A DNA stretch of 64,000 nucleotides from an uncultured Synechococcus sp. (GTDB lineage Bacteria > Cyanobacteriota > Cyanobacteriia > PCC-6307 > Cyanobiaceae), in NCBI GenBank assembly GCA_913057985.1, contig CAJXPL010000005.1, forward strand, positions 1 through 64,000, given 5' to 3'. Under the pieces are notes generated by a model, which worked only from the letters and a program-made list of their open reading frames with translations, was not told where the DNA came from and did not search any database. The first letter of the stretch is position 1. Every line of letters begins with the position of its first letter. This document shows positions 29,479-40,401 of this stretch, piece by piece. The translations under genes were made by a program, and so were the position numbers.

Positions 29479-31782
29479 ATGACCATCAGCCCACCTGAGC
29501 GTGGGAGTGACGCGAAAAGCCAGGTCGAGAAGGTTGACAATCCAGCAACCTTCGAGCTGTTCGGTAAGCCCGGACACTTCGACCGCGCTCTCGCGAAAGG
29601 TCCCAAAACCACCACCTGGGTTTGGAACCTTCACGCCAACGCTCACGACTTCGACGCTCACACGAGCGACCTTCAAGAGGTCTCTCGGCGGATCTTCTCC
29701 GCCCATTTCGGCCACCTGGCCGTCATCTTCATCTGGCTCAGCGGTGCCTTCTTCCATGGCGCCCGCTTCTCCAACTATTCCGGTTGGCTTGCTGATCCCA
29801 CCCATGTGAAGCCAAGCGCCCAGCAGGTCTGGGCCGTCTTCGGCCAAGAAGTCCTCAACGGCGACATGGGTGCCGGTTTCCAAGGCATCCAAATCACCTC
29901 AGGCCTCTTCCAGATGTGGCGGGCCTGGGGCATCACCAGCGAAACCCAGCTCATGGCTTTGGCCATCGGTGCCCTGGTGATGGCCGGCCTCATGCTCAAC
30001 GCCGGTGTTTTCCACTACCACAAGGCTGCGCCGAAGCTGGAGTGGTTCCAGAACGTTGAGTCGATGCTGAACCACCACCTGGCAGGTCTGCTGGGTCTCG
30101 GTTCACTGTCCTGGGCTGGTCACGTCATCCACGTGTCTGCCCCTGTCACCAAGTTGATGGATGCCATTGATGCCGGCCAACCGCTGGTGCTCAATGGCAA
30201 GACCATCGCTTCGGCTGCAGACATTCCGCTGCCCCACGAGTTCTTCAATCAAGACCTTCTGGCGCAGCTGTATCCCGGCTTCAGCGCTGGTGTCGGTGCC
30301 TTCTTCTCCGGCAACTGGGCTGCTTACAGCGATTTCCTCACCTTCAAGGGTGGTTTGAATCCTGTAACGGGAAGCCTCTGGATGACCGACATCGCTCATC
30401 ACCATGTGGCGATTGCCGTGATGTTCATCGTTGCCGGTCACATGTACCGGACCAACTGGGGCATCGGTCACTCCATCAAGGAGATCCACGAAGGCCAGAA
30501 GGGTGATCCCCTGCTGTTCCCTGCCACCAACGGTCACGACGGTCTTTATGACTTCATGACCAACTCCTGGCATGCCCAGCTGGCGGTCAACCTCGCCATC
30601 GGCGGTTCGGTGAGCATCATCGTTGCTCAGCACATGTACGCGATGCCTCCGTATCCGTACCAAGCGATCGATTACCCCACCCAGATCGGGCTCTTCACCC
30701 ATCACATCTGGATCGGTGGCTTCCTGATCGTTGGTGCCGGCGCTCACGCCGCCATCGCCATGGTTCGCGATTACGACCCCGCCAAGCACATCGACAACGT
30801 GCTGGATCGGGTGCTCAAGGCTCGCGACGCCATCATCAGCCACCTCAACTGGGTCTGCATCTGGCTCGGAGCCCACAGCTTCGGCCTGTACATCCACAAC
30901 GACACCATGCGTGCCCTGGGTCGTCCCCAGGACATGTTCAGCGATTCGGCCATCTCCATTCAGCCGATCTTTGCTCAGTGGATTCAGAACGTGCACGCCG
31001 CAGCTGCCGGCAGCACGGCTCCCAACGCCCTCGCGGGTGTGAGTGAAGTGTTCAACGGTTCCGTAGTCGCCGTCGGCGGCAAGGTTGCCGCTGCTCCCAT
31101 GCCGCTCGGCACCGCCGACTTCATGGTTCACCACATTCATGCCTTCACGATTCACGTGACGGTGCTGATCCTGCTGAAGGGTGTCCTGTACGCCCGTAGC
31201 TCCCGCCTCATCCCTGATAAGGCCAACCTGGGCTTCCGCTTCTCCTGCGATGGTCCTGGTCGTGGTGGCACCTGCCAGGTCTCCGCTTGGGACCACGTGT
31301 TCCTGGGCCTGTTCTGGATGTACAACTCCCTGTCAATCGTGATCTTCCACTTCTCTTGGAAGATGCAGAGCGACATCTGGGGAACGGTGAATGCCGACGG
31401 TTCCGTCGCGCACATCACCAACGGCAACTTTGCCCAAAGCGCCATCACCATCAATGGCTGGCTGCGTGACTATCTGTGGGCTCAGGCCGTTCAGGTGATC
31501 AACAGCTATGGCTCGAACACAGCCGCCTACGGAATCATGTTCCTCGGCGCCCACTTCGTGTTCGCCTTCAGCCTGATGTTCCTCTTCAGTGGTCGCGGCT
31601 ACTGGCAGGAACTGATCGAGTCCATCGTCTGGGCTCACAACAAGTTGAAGGTGGCTCCCGCCATCCAGCCCCGTGCTCTTTCCATCATCCAAGGCCGTGC
31701 CGTGGGTGTTGCCCATTACCTCTTGGGCGGAATTGCGACCACGTGGGCCTTCTTCCACGCCCACATTCTTGTGGTCGGCTGA
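29479..31782 (+). CDS. psaA: Photosystem I P700 apoprotein A1
   Basis: Core PSI subunit of 767 residues with eleven membrane helices, binding half of P700 and the FX 4Fe-4S cluster. [20 protein letters not shown] is the standard start, so ATG 29479 is preferred over a longer in-frame start at 29389. The FX ligand loop is [18 protein letters not shown], with two Cys. Many His residues ([23 protein letters not shown]) bind chlorophyll. psaB starts 22 nt after its stop, so they are one operon. Strong codon bias fits high expression. Confidence 0.99.
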   Translation: MTISPPERGSDAKSQVEKVDNPATFELFGKPGHFDRALAKGPKTTTWVWNLHANAHDFDAHTSDLQEVSRRIFSAHFGHLAVIFIWLSGAFFHGARFSNYSGWLADPTHVKPSAQQVWAVFGQEVLNGDMGAGFQGIQITSGLFQMWRAWGITSETQLMALAIGALVMAGLMLNAGVFHYHKAAPKLEWFQNVESMLNHHLAGLLGLGSLSWAGHVIHVSAPVTKLMDAIDAGQPLVLNGKTIASAADIPLPHEFFNQDLLAQLYPGFSAGVGAFFSGNWAAYSDFLTFKGGLNPVTGSLWMTDIAHHHVAIAVMFIVAGHMYRTNWGIGHSIKEIHEGQKGDPLLFPATNGHDGLYDFMTNSWHAQLAVNLAIGGSVSIIVAQHMYAMPPYPYQAIDYPTQIGLFTHHIWIGGFLIVGAGAHAAIAMVRDYDPAKHIDNVLDRVLKARDAIISHLNWVCIWLGAHSFGLYIHNDTMRALGRPQDMFSDSAISIQPIFAQWIQNVHAAAAGSTAPNALAGVSEVFNGSVVAVGGKVAAAPMPLGTADFMVHHIHAFTIHVTVLILLKGVLYARSSRLIPDKANLGFRFSCDGPGRGGTCQVSAWDHVFLGLFWMYNSLSIVIFHFSWKMQSDIWGTVNADGSVAHITNGNFAQSAITINGWLRDYLWAQAVQVINSYGSNTAAYGIMFLGAHFVFAFSLMFLFSGRGYWQELIESIVWAHNKLKVAPAIQPRALSIIQGRAVGVAHYLLGGIATTWAFFHAHILVVG

Positions 31783-31804
31783 CCTCACCTGACCTCTCCC
31801 TCTA

Positions 31805-34018
31805 ATGGCAACGAAATTCCCTTCGTTCAGCCAGGGTCTGGCCCAGGACCCGACAACCCGCCGTATTTGGTACGGGATCGCCACGGCTCACGACTTCGAG
31901 AGCCATGACGGAATGACGGAGGAGCGCCTCTATCAGAAGCTCTTCTCCACCCATTTCGGTCACCTCGCGATCATCGGCCTGTGGGTTTCGGGAAACCTGT
32001 TCCACATCGCCTGGCAGGGCAACTTCGAGCAGTGGGTCGCCGACCCCCTGCACGTGCGCCCCATCGCTCACGCAATCTGGGATCCCCACTTCGGTCAAGG
32101 CGCCATTGACGCCTTCACCCAAGCGGGCGCTTCCTCCCCGGTGAACATCGCCTACTCAGGCCTGTATCACTGGTTCTACACAATCGGCATGAAGACAAAT
32201 GCCGAGCTGTATCAGGGTTCCATCTTCATGATGATCCTGTCGGCTTGGGCCCTCTTCGCCGGCTGGTTGCATCTGCAGCCCAAGTTCCGTCCCTCCCTGG
32301 CCTGGTTCAAAAACGCTGAATCGCGTCTGAACCACCACCTTGCTGTCCTCTTCGGCTTCAGCTCCATCGCCTGGACCGGTCACCTGGTTCACGTTGCGAT
32401 CCCCGAAGCCCGCGGTCAGCACGTTGGTTGGGACAACTTCCTCAATGTTCTGCCTCACCCCGCCGGTCTTGGACCCTTCTTCACTGGCAACTGGGGTGTG
32501 TACGCCGAAAACCCCGACTCTCTGAATCAGGTCTTCGGTAGTTCCGAAGGTGCCGGCACCGCCATCCTCACCTTCCTCGGTGGTTTCCACCCTCAGACAG
32601 AAGCCCTCTGGCTGACGGACATCGCCCACCACCACCTGGCCATCGGTTGCCTCTTCGTGATCGCCGGCCACATGTACCGGACCAACTTCGGTATCGGTCA
32701 CTCCATCAAGGAGATCCTCGAAACCCACAACCCCCCGAAGGGCACCCCCGGTGACCTCGGCGCTGGCCACAAGGGTCTCTACGACACCATCAACAACAGC
32801 CTGCACTTCCAGCTTGGTCTGGCTCTCGCCTCCCTCGGCGTGGTCACCAGCCTCGTGGCGCAGCACATGTACTCGATGCCGTCGTACGCCTTCATCGCGA
32901 AGGACTACACGACTCAGGCAGCCCTGTACACCCACCACCAGTACATCGCCATCGCGCTGATGTGTGGTGCCTTCGCCCACGGTGCGATCTTCTTCATCCG
33001 TGACTACGACCCCGAAGCCAACAAGGACAACGTCCTGGCTCGGATGCTCGAGCACAAGGAAGCGATCATCAGCCACCTGAGCTGGGTGTCCCTGTTCCTC
33101 GGTTTCCACACCCTCGGCCTCTACGTCCACAACGATGTGGTCGTTGCCTTCGGTACTCCCGAGAAGCAGATCCTGGTTGAGCCCGTGTTCGCCCAGTTCG
33201 TTCAGGCCGCCTCTGGTAAGGCCATGTACGGAATGGACGTGCTGCTCTCCAACGCCTCCAGCTCCGCCAGCCTTGCTTCCCAGAACATTCCTGGTGAGCA
33301 CTACTGGCTGGACGCAATCAATGGCAACACCGATGTGTTCCTGCCCATCGGCCCTGGTGACTTCCTGGTTCACCACGCCATTGCTCTGGGTCTCCACACC
33401 ACCACCCTGATCCTTGTGAAGGGTGCCCTGGATGCCCGCGGCTCCAAGCTGATGCCCGACAAGAAGGACTTCGGCTACTCCTTCCCCTGCGACGGCCCCG
33501 GCCGTGGCGGCACCTGCGACATCTCTGCCTGGGACGCCTTCTACCTGGCTGTCTTCTGGGCTCTGAACACCGTCGGTTGGCTGACCTTCTACTGGCACTG
33601 GAAGCACCTGGCCATCTGGTCCGGCAACGTGGCCCAGTTCAACGAATCCAGCACTTACCTGATGGGCTGGTTCCGCGACTACCTGTGGCTCAACTCCTCC
33701 CAGTTGATCAACGGCTACAACCCGTTCGGAAGCAACAACCTCGCCGTCTGGGCTTGGATGTTCCTCTTCGGACACCTGGTTTGGGCCACCGGCTTCATGT
33801 TCCTGATCTCCTGGCGGGGTTACTGGCAGGAGCTGATCGAGACCATCGTCTGGGCTCACCAGCGCAGCCCCATCGCCAACATGATGGGTTACCGCGACAA
33901 GCCTGTGGCACTGTCCATCGTTCAGGCCCGTGTCGTCGGCTTGGCTCACTTCACGGTTGGCTATGTCCTGACGTACGCCGCCTTCCTGATTGCCTCGACT
34001 TCAGGGAAATTCGGTTAA
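31805..34018 (+). CDS. psaB: Photosystem I P700 apoprotein A2
   Basis: 737-residue partner of PsaA completing the PSI heterodimer. The FX loop [20 protein letters not shown] supplies the other two cluster cysteines. Chlorophyll-binding His blocks such as [15 protein letters not shown] and [14 protein letters not shown] align with PsaA. The operon ends with a Rho-independent terminator about 50 nt downstream. Confidence 0.99.
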   Translation: MATKFPSFSQGLAQDPTTRRIWYGIATAHDFESHDGMTEERLYQKLFSTHFGHLAIIGLWVSGNLFHIAWQGNFEQWVADPLHVRPIAHAIWDPHFGQGAIDAFTQAGASSPVNIAYSGLYHWFYTIGMKTNAELYQGSIFMMILSAWALFAGWLHLQPKFRPSLAWFKNAESRLNHHLAVLFGFSSIAWTGHLVHVAIPEARGQHVGWDNFLNVLPHPAGLGPFFTGNWGVYAENPDSLNQVFGSSEGAGTAILTFLGGFHPQTEALWLTDIAHHHLAIGCLFVIAGHMYRTNFGIGHSIKEILETHNPPKGTPGDLGAGHKGLYDTINNSLHFQLGLALASLGVVTSLVAQHMYSMPSYAFIAKDYTTQAALYTHHQYIAIALMCGAFAHGAIFFIRDYDPEANKDNVLARMLEHKEAIISHLSWVSLFLGFHTLGLYVHNDVVVAFGTPEKQILVEPVFAQFVQAASGKAMYGMDVLLSNASSSASLASQNIPGEHYWLDAINGNTDVFLPIGPGDFLVHHAIALGLHTTTLILVKGALDARGSKLMPDKKDFGYSFPCDGPGRGGTCDISAWDAFYLAVFWALNTVGWLTFYWHWKHLAIWSGNVAQFNESSTYLMGWFRDYLWLNSSQLINGYNPFGSNNLAVWAWMFLFGHLVWATGFMFLISWRGYWQELIETIVWAHQRSPIANMMGYRDKPVALSIVQARVVGLAHFTVGYVLTYAAFLIASTSGKFG

Positions 34019-34064
34019 TTCACTCCTGAATTAACCCGCGACGAGTCGTTCCTCGTTTCAAACG

Positions 34065-34095
34065 TCCCCACCCGGTTCGTCGGGTGGGGATTTTT
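34065..34095 (+). terminator. Rho-independent terminator of psaAB
   Basis: TCCCCACCCG-GTTCGT-CGGGTGGGGA forms a perfect 10-bp GC-rich stem with a 6-nt loop, followed directly by TTTTT. It lies 47 nt after the psaB stop and is the clearest terminator in the window. Confidence 0.93.
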
Positions 34096-34195
34096 GTTGT
34101 CTGTGCTTCGGAGTGGTTCTGTTGAGCCGCGTTGTTGTTCTCGTCTTGCTCTGGGCCCTGACTAGCCTCAGGCCTCGATCTGGAGCGGGCTGAAC

Positions 34196-34915
34196 GTGGG
34201 CGAATGGGAGCACCTGCAGCGCAACGTTGGTGAGTGGCGCGGCTGGTTCGACAGCATGGACCGGACGCTTCAACGCACCAAGCGTCAGCCCTCCTTGCTC
34301 AGGCTCGAACAGGCACCCTCCGGTGTGCCACTCAATCTGACCCTGCTGCTCTGGCCGGAGGAAGCGGGATCGAGTTCTCCCCATCAACCGCCTGCCGGCG
34401 AGCCTGAAAAGCGGATCGTTCAAAGCTTCACGCGGTTGGATCCCGACATGGGGGTCTTCGGCACCGGCAGTTTTTCAAGGGGGACGCTGCACCGGTCCAC
34501 CTGGGCCAGGCTCTACGCCGAGTTCGGGTTCCTGCATCACCAACGCCGTCACCGCCTGGTGCTGCTGTGGGATGGTGCGGGGCAATTGGATCGGATCGTG
34601 CTGATCCGTGAGTTTCTCGCCGGAAGTTCAGCCCTGGAACGTCCACCCCTGGAGCCAGATCAGCTGATCGGTGACTGGCGCTGCGACCACCCTTCTCCAG
34701 GGGACAACATCTGTTTTGCCGAAGGCGATCTTGATCGCTGGATCTTTTTGCCGGATGGAGGAGCCTTTCTGGCGCCTGCCCAGATTGATCCCCATCAGCC
34801 CTTCAACATCGAAGCGCTTTGGCTGTCGAATGCAACGCGCCTCGAGCGTATTTCACGTCGTTATTCCGAACACGGTGCCCTCAGCTCGGTGAACCATCAA
34901 TTGCTCACCCGTTGA
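34196..34915 (+). CDS. DUF3598 family lipocalin-like protein
   Basis: A 239-residue cyanobacterial protein with GTG start (GTG GGC GAA TGG). It begins WEHLQRNVGEWRGWFDSMD, typical of DUF3598, and has beta-strand blocks consistent with a calycin barrel (RHRLVLLWDGAGQLDRIVLI, FLPDGGAFLAPAQID). Related families include phycobilin-lyase-like barrels, but lyase activity is not indicated. It converges with the bicupin gene with only 11 bp between stops. Confidence 0.75.
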   Translation: MGEWEHLQRNVGEWRGWFDSMDRTLQRTKRQPSLLRLEQAPSGVPLNLTLLLWPEEAGSSSPHQPPAGEPEKRIVQSFTRLDPDMGVFGTGSFSRGTLHRSTWARLYAEFGFLHHQRRHRLVLLWDGAGQLDRIVLIREFLAGSSALERPPLEPDQLIGDWRCDHPSPGDNICFAEGDLDRWIFLPDGGAFLAPAQIDPHQPFNIEALWLSNATRLERISRRYSEHGALSSVNHQLLTR

Positions 34916-34926
34916 GGTTGGGTTGG

Positions 34927-35883
34927 CTATGGGGTGTTGCTTAAGTCAGCCCGGCCCCTGTTGCTGAAGGCAATGTCGAGAGTGCGCAGATAGGTGTGCA
35001 GGCCGGCATCCTGAATGGGCAGCACGTAGGCGTCGGCGCCGGATTCGTTGTGGTGAGAGTGCCAGTAGCCGGGTGGGGTCACGAAGGCTGCGCCGGCTGC
35101 CCAGTCTTCCCGGTGCCCATTACGGATCATCCCGTTCTCATCCAGCTCGGTGCCGATCATCGTGTAGCAACCCGGTTGGCAGGCCACCGCAAAATCGAGG
35201 GCGATCGACTGGTGTCGATGCGGGCGTTGCACCTGGCCTGCCGGGAGAATTCCCAACATGGCCCACAAGGTGTGGGTGACGGTGCGGGTCTGGGGGAACG
35301 CGTCGTTCCCGAGCAGCACGCTGACGCGATTGGCATTGGCTCCGCGGGGATTGCTGGCGATGACATCCAGCTCTGCGCGGGCATCTTGATGGCTGTAGAA
35401 GCAGGGTTCGAACACTGGCTTCACGGTGCTCACGCCCAGATACCGAAGCAGGGGGGCGTCGTGCACCCAATAGAGGCCGGCACGGCCTTCGCTGCTGTGG
35501 ATGGCTTCCCCGCCAGCGGGGAGAACGAAGGTATCGCCCTCACTCCAGTGAAAGACCTGGCCACAGGCCTCGGTTTGCCCATAGCCGCGGGCGACGAAGA
35601 ACAGCTGACTGGTCGCATCCGCATGGGTGCGCAGGGACCCTTGATCCAGGCGAATGAAATTGCCACAGAGGGATGGACCCGTCGCCGGCCCTTCGCATTG
35701 CAGATCGGCACTCAAATCGAGGGGTTGCAGGGCCGTCCCGGGCTTATCGAAGAAACTGGCCGAAAAGCTTCGGTAGGGGATCGTGCTGATCAGGCCCTTC
35801 TGCAGCGGATTGGCCGCTGAGCCGTAGTCGAAGAACTGCGCCTGAGAACTGGTTGCCGTCGTCGCCCGCGGGGTGATGGTCAT
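34927..35883 (-). CDS. Bicupin, gentisate-1,2-dioxygenase-like
   Basis: A 318-residue protein with two cupin halves. The first has SLRTHADATSQLFFVARGYG and WSEGDTFVLPAGGEAIHSS; the second has QVQRPHRHQSIALDFAV and GAAFVTPPGYWHSHHNESG. His pairs in each match cupin metal-binding positions, as in gentisate or hydroxynaphthoate dioxygenases. No aromatic pathway genes adjoin, so substrate is unknown. ATG 35883 is supported by a good ribosome site GGAAGGA, 4 nt before it; an upstream in-frame start at 35961 would run into the RND gene end. It lies 80 bp downstream of the RND permease on the same strand. Confidence 0.78.
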   Translation of the reverse strand: MTITPRATTATSSQAQFFDYGSAANPLQKGLISTIPYRSFSASFFDKPGTALQPLDLSADLQCEGPATGPSLCGNFIRLDQGSLRTHADATSQLFFVARGYGQTEACGQVFHWSEGDTFVLPAGGEAIHSSEGRAGLYWVHDAPLLRYLGVSTVKPVFEPCFYSHQDARAELDVIASNPRGANANRVSVLLGNDAFPQTRTVTHTLWAMLGILPAGQVQRPHRHQSIALDFAVACQPGCYTMIGTELDENGMIRNGHREDWAAGAAFVTPPGYWHSHHNESGADAYVLPIQDAGLHTYLRTLDIAFSNRGRADLSNTP

Positions 35884-35963
35884 TGTTCCTTCCAGGAGCA
35901 GAACCTTGAATTGAGGCCGCACCCTACGCGGTGGGCACTGCCGCATCCGTTCAGAACGCACCG

Positions 35964-38900
35964 TTAGACCTGAGTCGGTCTCCGGTCGCGCTTCAACATG
36001 AGGTACACGGCAGGGACGGCAAACAGAGACAGCAAGGAGGCCACCAGCAGTCCGCTGAAGACCACGGTGCCGATGCTGATCCTGCTGGCAGCTCCTGTGC
36101 CCTGCGCCAGCAGTAGAGGCAGGAAGCCCGCCAGGGATGTGATCGCAGTCAGCAGGATCGGACGCATCCGGTTCACGGCCGCGTCCACTACCGCTTGGCG
36201 CAGGGCCAGGCCCGCCGCAAGCCGCTGGTTGGCAAATTCCACGATCAGTATTCCGTTCTTGGCCGCCAGGCTCACCAGCACCAGAAGCCCCATCTGGCCG
36301 TAAACATCCAGTGGAAGGCCGCGTAATTTCAAGCCGATCAGAGCTCCGAGCAGGGCCATCGGCACCGTGAGCAGAATGATCAAAGGGTCAACAAAACTTT
36401 CGTAGAGAGCGGCCAGAAGCAGGTACACCACGACCACGCCAAGGGCGAACAACACCCAGGTCACCCGCTCCGCTCGTTGTTCTTCCAACGCCAGGCCCGT
36501 GAAGGCCAGCCCGATGTTGCTGCCTCCAATGCGATCTCCCGCTTGGATCAGAGCGTCGATGGCTGCACCGCTGCTGACGGTTGGCTTGGGAATGGCGGTG
36601 ATGCGGATCGCACGGTTGAGCCCGAAATGGCGAATGTTGTTGACGCCTTCCTCGCGGGTCAAGCGGGCCACGCTTGCCACAGACACCAGTTCACCGCTGC
36701 GGTTGCGCACCATCAAGGCTGTGAGATCCTCGGGTCGCCCTCGTTCGCTGCCATCGAGTTGCAGCACAATGGAACGAACCCGACCACCGTCGAAGGTGTC
36801 GTCGATGTAGCGGCCGCCGAAGGCTGTGCCGATCTCCCGCAGTGTTGCGCCGTAGTCGAGGTCGAGAGCGGCCAGTTGGTCGCGGTCGAGCTCCAGGCGC
36901 CAACGGGGGAAGCTTGCATCAAAGCGGCTGCTCACCCGTTCAAAGCGGTCTGTCGCCTTGGCCGATTCGATGAAGTTCTCCGCGACACGGCCGAATTGCT
37001 CCAGGCTCAATTGGCCGCCGCTGCGGTCCAGCAGTTCAAGCGAGAGTCCTGATTCACTGCTGAAGCCCCGCACCGCTGGAGGGGTGGTCAGCACGACCCT
37101 GGCATCGCCGACTCGTTGCTGAATCTCCCGACTCAAACGGCGTTTGATGGCGTTGCTGCTCTGATCAACGCCGGGCCGATCCTCCAGCGCCTGCAGACGC
37201 AGATAGAAGGAGCCCCGATCTTCTCCTCTTTGTCCGAAGGAGCTGCCGGCATAAAAGTTGCCGGTGCGCACCAGGGGCTCTTCGCTGACGACGCGTCGGA
37301 TGTCATCCATCACGGCCACGCTGCGCTCGAGGCTGGCGCCGTCGGGAAGAGTGAAGTAGCCGCGGATCTGACCTTGATCGTCGTCAGGAATGAAGGCTGT
37401 TGGCATCACCGACAAGCCAGAGGCCGTGATGACCAGGCCGCTCAGCAGCACAAGGGCGATGAGCCGCCTTCGCTGTAGCCAGTGCTCGAGTCGCTTGGCG
37501 TACTGGGATTGCAGTGTCTGCATTCCCTCCCGAATCCAGCGGCTGAGCTTGCCGAGGGCCCCAGGAAGACGGCCGCCTCCCGGACCCAAGACCCGGGCAC
37601 AGGCCATCGGGGTGAAGCTGAGGGCATTCAGGGTGGAAAACAGAATTGCTCCGCTGATGGCCAGGGCGATCGGTTGATAGAGGCGGCCAATCGATCCAGG
37701 AATGAGCAGCACGGGCAGAAACACGGCTGCCAAGACCAGTGAGGTGGCGACAACAGCATTCGCCAGCTCGGCCATGGCGTCTTCGGCCGCCTGCTCGGGG
37801 GGCGTGCCCCGTTCGATGCGTCCGGCGATGTCTTCGCTCACGACGATGGCATCATCCACAACGATTCCTGTGGCCAGCACCAGCCCGAACAGGATCAGGC
37901 TGTTGAGGTTGGAACCGCTCAGTTTCACAAGCGTGAGGCTCCCCACCAGTGCTACCGGCACGGCAAGGCCGGGGATCAGGGCGAGGCGCCAGCGGCCCAA
38001 GAACAGCACCAGCACCACCAGCACCAGCAGCACGGCATCGCGCAAGGTGATGACGGTGCGATCGAGGTTGGCCTGAACCGTGTCGGCCACATCAACGATC
38101 ATCGACAGCTCGATGCCCGGAGGGAAGCTCGCTTCCAACTGCTGCAGCGTGTGTTTGATCGCCCGGCTCACCTCCAGGGCATTGGCCCCGTCGCGCTGAT
38201 AAACACCCACGGCCACGGAGCGTTCCCCGTCCAAATTCATCGCCTCCCGTCCGTAGTTGCGCTGTCCGAGAGCAACCCGTCCCACATCCTTCAGCCGCAG
38301 CAGCCCGCCATCGTCCAGGCGACGCAGCACGAGGTTTTCAAAGTCCGATTGGCTGCGCAGTCTCCCCTCCGCCTCCACCGGAAGGGTCAGCAGCTGGCCG
38401 GGAGGTACTGGGGCAGCGCCGATGCTGCCGATCGCGGCCAGAACGTTCTGTTCCGCCAGGGCGCGGCTGACATCGCTCAGGGTGAGGTTGGCCTGTTCGA
38501 GGCGTTGCGGATCCAGCCAAAGGCGAAAGGAGAGTTCACTGCTGCCAAACACCTGCACATCGCCGATGCCTGGCGTGGTGAGCAGTGCATCACGCAGGGT
38601 CTGGTCGAGCCAACCCGCAAGAAACGTGGGGACGTATTGATCCGGAGGGTGGCTGAATCCCAGGATCATCAATAGGTCTTCCGAGGACCGCCGCACCCGG
38701 AGCCCCTGGCGGGTCACAGCCTGGGGGAGACGACGGCTGGCCAGGTTCACCTCGTTCTGAACTTTGATCGCATTCAGCTCGGGATCACCCGCGTTGAAGC
38801 GCAAGGAGATGCTGGCGCCGCCCTGCCTGCTGGTTGAGCTGATGCTTTCGACCCCTTCAAGGCCATTCAGCTGTTGTTCCAACACCCGGGTCACGCTCTG

Positions 38901-39083
38901 CTCCACCACCTCCGGTGAAGCCGCCGGGAAGCTGGCGCTCACACTCACGCGGGTGGGCGCCAGGGGCGGAAGATCTTCCAACCCAAGCCCGAAAAGAGCC
39001 GTGCAGCCTGCGAGCAGGATCAGCAGGCTGCAGACGACCGTCAGAACAGGCCGCTGAAGAAACGGCTGGGAGATCGACCGCAC
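35964..39083 (-). CDS. RND-family multidrug efflux permease
   Basis: A 1039-residue inner-membrane proton-driven pump of the AcrB/MexB type with the usual 12-helix, two large loop layout. The signature GIVVDDAIVVSEDI contains the adjacent Asp pair of the proton relay in helix 4; ATVFLPV-like AAVFLPVLLIPG and the ending LLSLFAVPAVYLMLKRD match. The N-terminus MRSISQPFLQRPVLTVVCSL is canonical. No membrane-fusion protein or outer-membrane channel gene adjoins, so it must use partners encoded elsewhere. A bicupin follows 80 bp downstream. Substrate unknown. Confidence 0.93.
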   Translation of the reverse strand: MRSISQPFLQRPVLTVVCSLLILLAGCTALFGLGLEDLPPLAPTRVSVSASFPAASPEVVEQSVTRVLEQQLNGLEGVESISSTSRQGGASISLRFNAGDPELNAIKVQNEVNLASRRLPQAVTRQGLRVRRSSEDLLMILGFSHPPDQYVPTFLAGWLDQTLRDALLTTPGIGDVQVFGSSELSFRLWLDPQRLEQANLTLSDVSRALAEQNVLAAIGSIGAAPVPPGQLLTLPVEAEGRLRSQSDFENLVLRRLDDGGLLRLKDVGRVALGQRNYGREAMNLDGERSVAVGVYQRDGANALEVSRAIKHTLQQLEASFPPGIELSMIVDVADTVQANLDRTVITLRDAVLLVLVVLVLFLGRWRLALIPGLAVPVALVGSLTLVKLSGSNLNSLILFGLVLATGIVVDDAIVVSEDIAGRIERGTPPEQAAEDAMAELANAVVATSLVLAAVFLPVLLIPGSIGRLYQPIALAISGAILFSTLNALSFTPMACARVLGPGGGRLPGALGKLSRWIREGMQTLQSQYAKRLEHWLQRRRLIALVLLSGLVITASGLSVMPTAFIPDDDQGQIRGYFTLPDGASLERSVAVMDDIRRVVSEEPLVRTGNFYAGSSFGQRGEDRGSFYLRLQALEDRPGVDQSSNAIKRRLSREIQQRVGDARVVLTTPPAVRGFSSESGLSLELLDRSGGQLSLEQFGRVAENFIESAKATDRFERVSSRFDASFPRWRLELDRDQLAALDLDYGATLREIGTAFGGRYIDDTFDGGRVRSIVLQLDGSERGRPEDLTALMVRNRSGELVSVASVARLTREEGVNNIRHFGLNRAIRITAIPKPTVSSGAAIDALIQAGDRIGGSNIGLAFTGLALEEQRAERVTWVLFALGVVVVYLLLAALYESFVDPLIILLTVPMALLGALIGLKLRGLPLDVYGQMGLLVLVSLAAKNGILIVEFANQRLAAGLALRQAVVDAAVNRMRPILLTAITSLAGFLPLLLAQGTGAASRISIGTVVFSGLLVASLLSLFAVPAVYLMLKRDRRPTQV

Positions 39084-39116
39084 CGGGACGTCTCAAATGT
39101 GAATGAATCCTGCCAG

Positions 39117-39157
39117 GAAAAATCCCCCTGCTGCCTGGAATCAGGCAACCGGGGGAT
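39117..39157 (-). terminator. Rho-independent terminator of psaI-psaL
   Basis: In the psaL sense, ATCCCCC-GG-TTGCCTG-ATTC-CAGGCAG-CAGGGGGAT forms two stacked stems (7 and 6-7 bp) followed by a TTTTT run. It lies about 35 nt after the psaL stop and before the RND gene start. Confidence 0.9.
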
Positions 39158-39191
39158 GAATGATTTGGGTTGGCTGTTTCAGTGGATCGCT

Positions 39192-39683
39192 TCAGCCGAC
39201 GCTCCAGACACCAGCAGCGATCTTGAACAGATCCTGGACGTGAACGGTGTTGCAGAGGAACCAGGCAAAGACGGCACCGCCGCAACCACCGAGCCAGAAC
39301 CCACTGGTGAAGTCGGCCCAACCGGTGCGGGTGAACAGGTCGGCGGGAGGATTCTCAACCGTCACATCTGCAGGAGGGATGTTGGGTTGCTTGCCGGGCT
39401 GGTTGTAGAGCAGGAACAGCAGGCTGAGGATGTGCACGGCGCCGATGGCTGCCAGCAGACCGGCGGTCTGCTGGTATTCCGTGGCACGTAGGGGACCACA
39501 GATGGTGAAGGGGCCGTAGAGCAGATAACCGAAGGCTGCACCGGTTTCCAAGCCACGGAAGTTCGGAGAAATTCCAGGGCGGTACAAGGGCAGGTTGTTG
39601 ATCAGGCCCTTGATGAAATAGCCGCTGTTGACGGGTGTCGCAAGGTTGCCGACGCAGGGATCAGCAGCAGGAGTGACAGTCAT
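39192..39683 (-). CDS. psaL: Photosystem I subunit XI
   Basis: 163-residue membrane subunit that holds PSI trimers or tetramers together. The start [20 protein letters not shown], the segment [20 protein letters not shown] and hydrophobic helices ([18 protein letters not shown]) are standard PsaL. It is the second gene after psaI, 43 nt downstream of its stop, and is followed by a terminator. Confidence 0.98.
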   Translation of the reverse strand: MTVTPAADPCVGNLATPVNSGYFIKGLINNLPLYRPGISPNFRGLETGAAFGYLLYGPFTICGPLRATEYQQTAGLLAAIGAVHILSLLFLLYNQPGKQPNIPPADVTVENPPADLFTRTGWADFTSGFWLGGCGGAVFAWFLCNTVHVQDLFKIAAGVWSVG

Positions 39684-39726
39684 GAGGTACGAGTGCTGAG
39701 GGGGTGAAACGGTCCGCAGGTCGCGG

Positions 39727-39843
39727 TCACTCGGCAGCGGTGATCACTCGACCAACAAGGACGATGAACACTGCGGGGAACACGATTCCGGTGATGGGCA
39801 CAAAAATCGCAGGCAGCCAGGCAGCAGCGAAATCTCCAGTCAT
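39727..39843 (-). CDS. psaI: Photosystem I subunit VIII
   Basis: A 38-residue single-helix protein ([20 protein letters not shown]) that binds next to PsaL and stabilises its contact with PSI. ATG 39843 gives the family length; a longer in-frame start at 39918 is not supported. First gene of psaI-psaL, which is a common cyanobacterial order. Confidence 0.96.
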   Translation of the reverse strand: MTGDFAAAWLPAIFVPITGIVFPAVFIVLVGRVITAAE

Positions 39844-39933
39844 GTCGAGGCCAAAAGCTTCGCAGCTACTGTAAGGAGGTCCGTTCTGACGGCCTGCTTT
39901 AGGCCCCGACGGCGACATAAAAGTTCAATCCGC

Positions 39934-40401
39934 ATGCAGAACGTTCTCCTTCCTGGTGCCGTCGTGCTGCTCACGGTGGTGCTCTGGTTACGCAGGAAAC
40001 CGGTGAAGCCGATGCTCTCCAGCACGGATGCCAGCCGTGTCGCACAGATCAATCGTGCCCAGTTGGAACTGGTGATTGAGCCCGCTGCTGATGGTGAATC
40101 CGCCGATGCTTCCCTGGAGTCCTGGACGGCGCCGAGCAGTCCCTTGGAGCGTCTTACCCTGGAGCGTCGTCTCAAGGCTGATATGGAGGCTGGACCCGAG
40201 GAGCGTTTGCGCGCTGTTCGTTTGGCCGCCCGATGGGGACACCGTTCGGCGCTGCCCCTGCTGCGCCAGGCGCTGCGTGACAGCGATGCGCGTGTGGTGG
40301 AAGCAGCTGCCGCTGCGATCGCACCGTTCCGCGGCGCGCCGGCCGCTGCCCCGATCCGTCAGCAGGCTCGGCAGCCGCGCAATGTTTCGCGGATGCGGTA
40401 A
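39934..40401 (+). CDS. Membrane-anchored HEAT-repeat-like small protein
   Basis: A 155-residue protein: N-terminal helix (LLPGAVVLLTVVLWL), a polar linker, and a C-terminal alpha-repeat part with LRAVRLAARWGHRSALPLL and ALRDSDARVVEAAAAAIA, typical of PBS-lyase/HEAT repeats. HEAT proteins of cyanobacteria include bilin lyases, but this one has only about two repeats and a membrane anchor, so it is more likely a protein-binding module. It diverges from psaI and overlaps the convergent glycosyltransferase gene by 43 bp. Confidence 0.7.
   Translation: MQNVLLPGAVVLLTVVLWLRRKPVKPMLSSTDASRVAQINRAQLELVIEPAADGESADASLESWTAPSSPLERLTLERRLKADMEAGPEERLRAVRLAARWGHRSALPLLRQALRDSDARVVEAAAAAIAPFRGAPAAAPIRQQARQPRNVSRMR

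Noticed and set aside
32156-33949. Long open frame (597 codons) antisense to psaB, and a 397-codon one antisense to psaA (30103-31296)
   Set aside because: They lie entirely opposite highly conserved photosystem genes. GC-rich, strongly biased codons leave few stops on the other strand, and the translations resemble no family.
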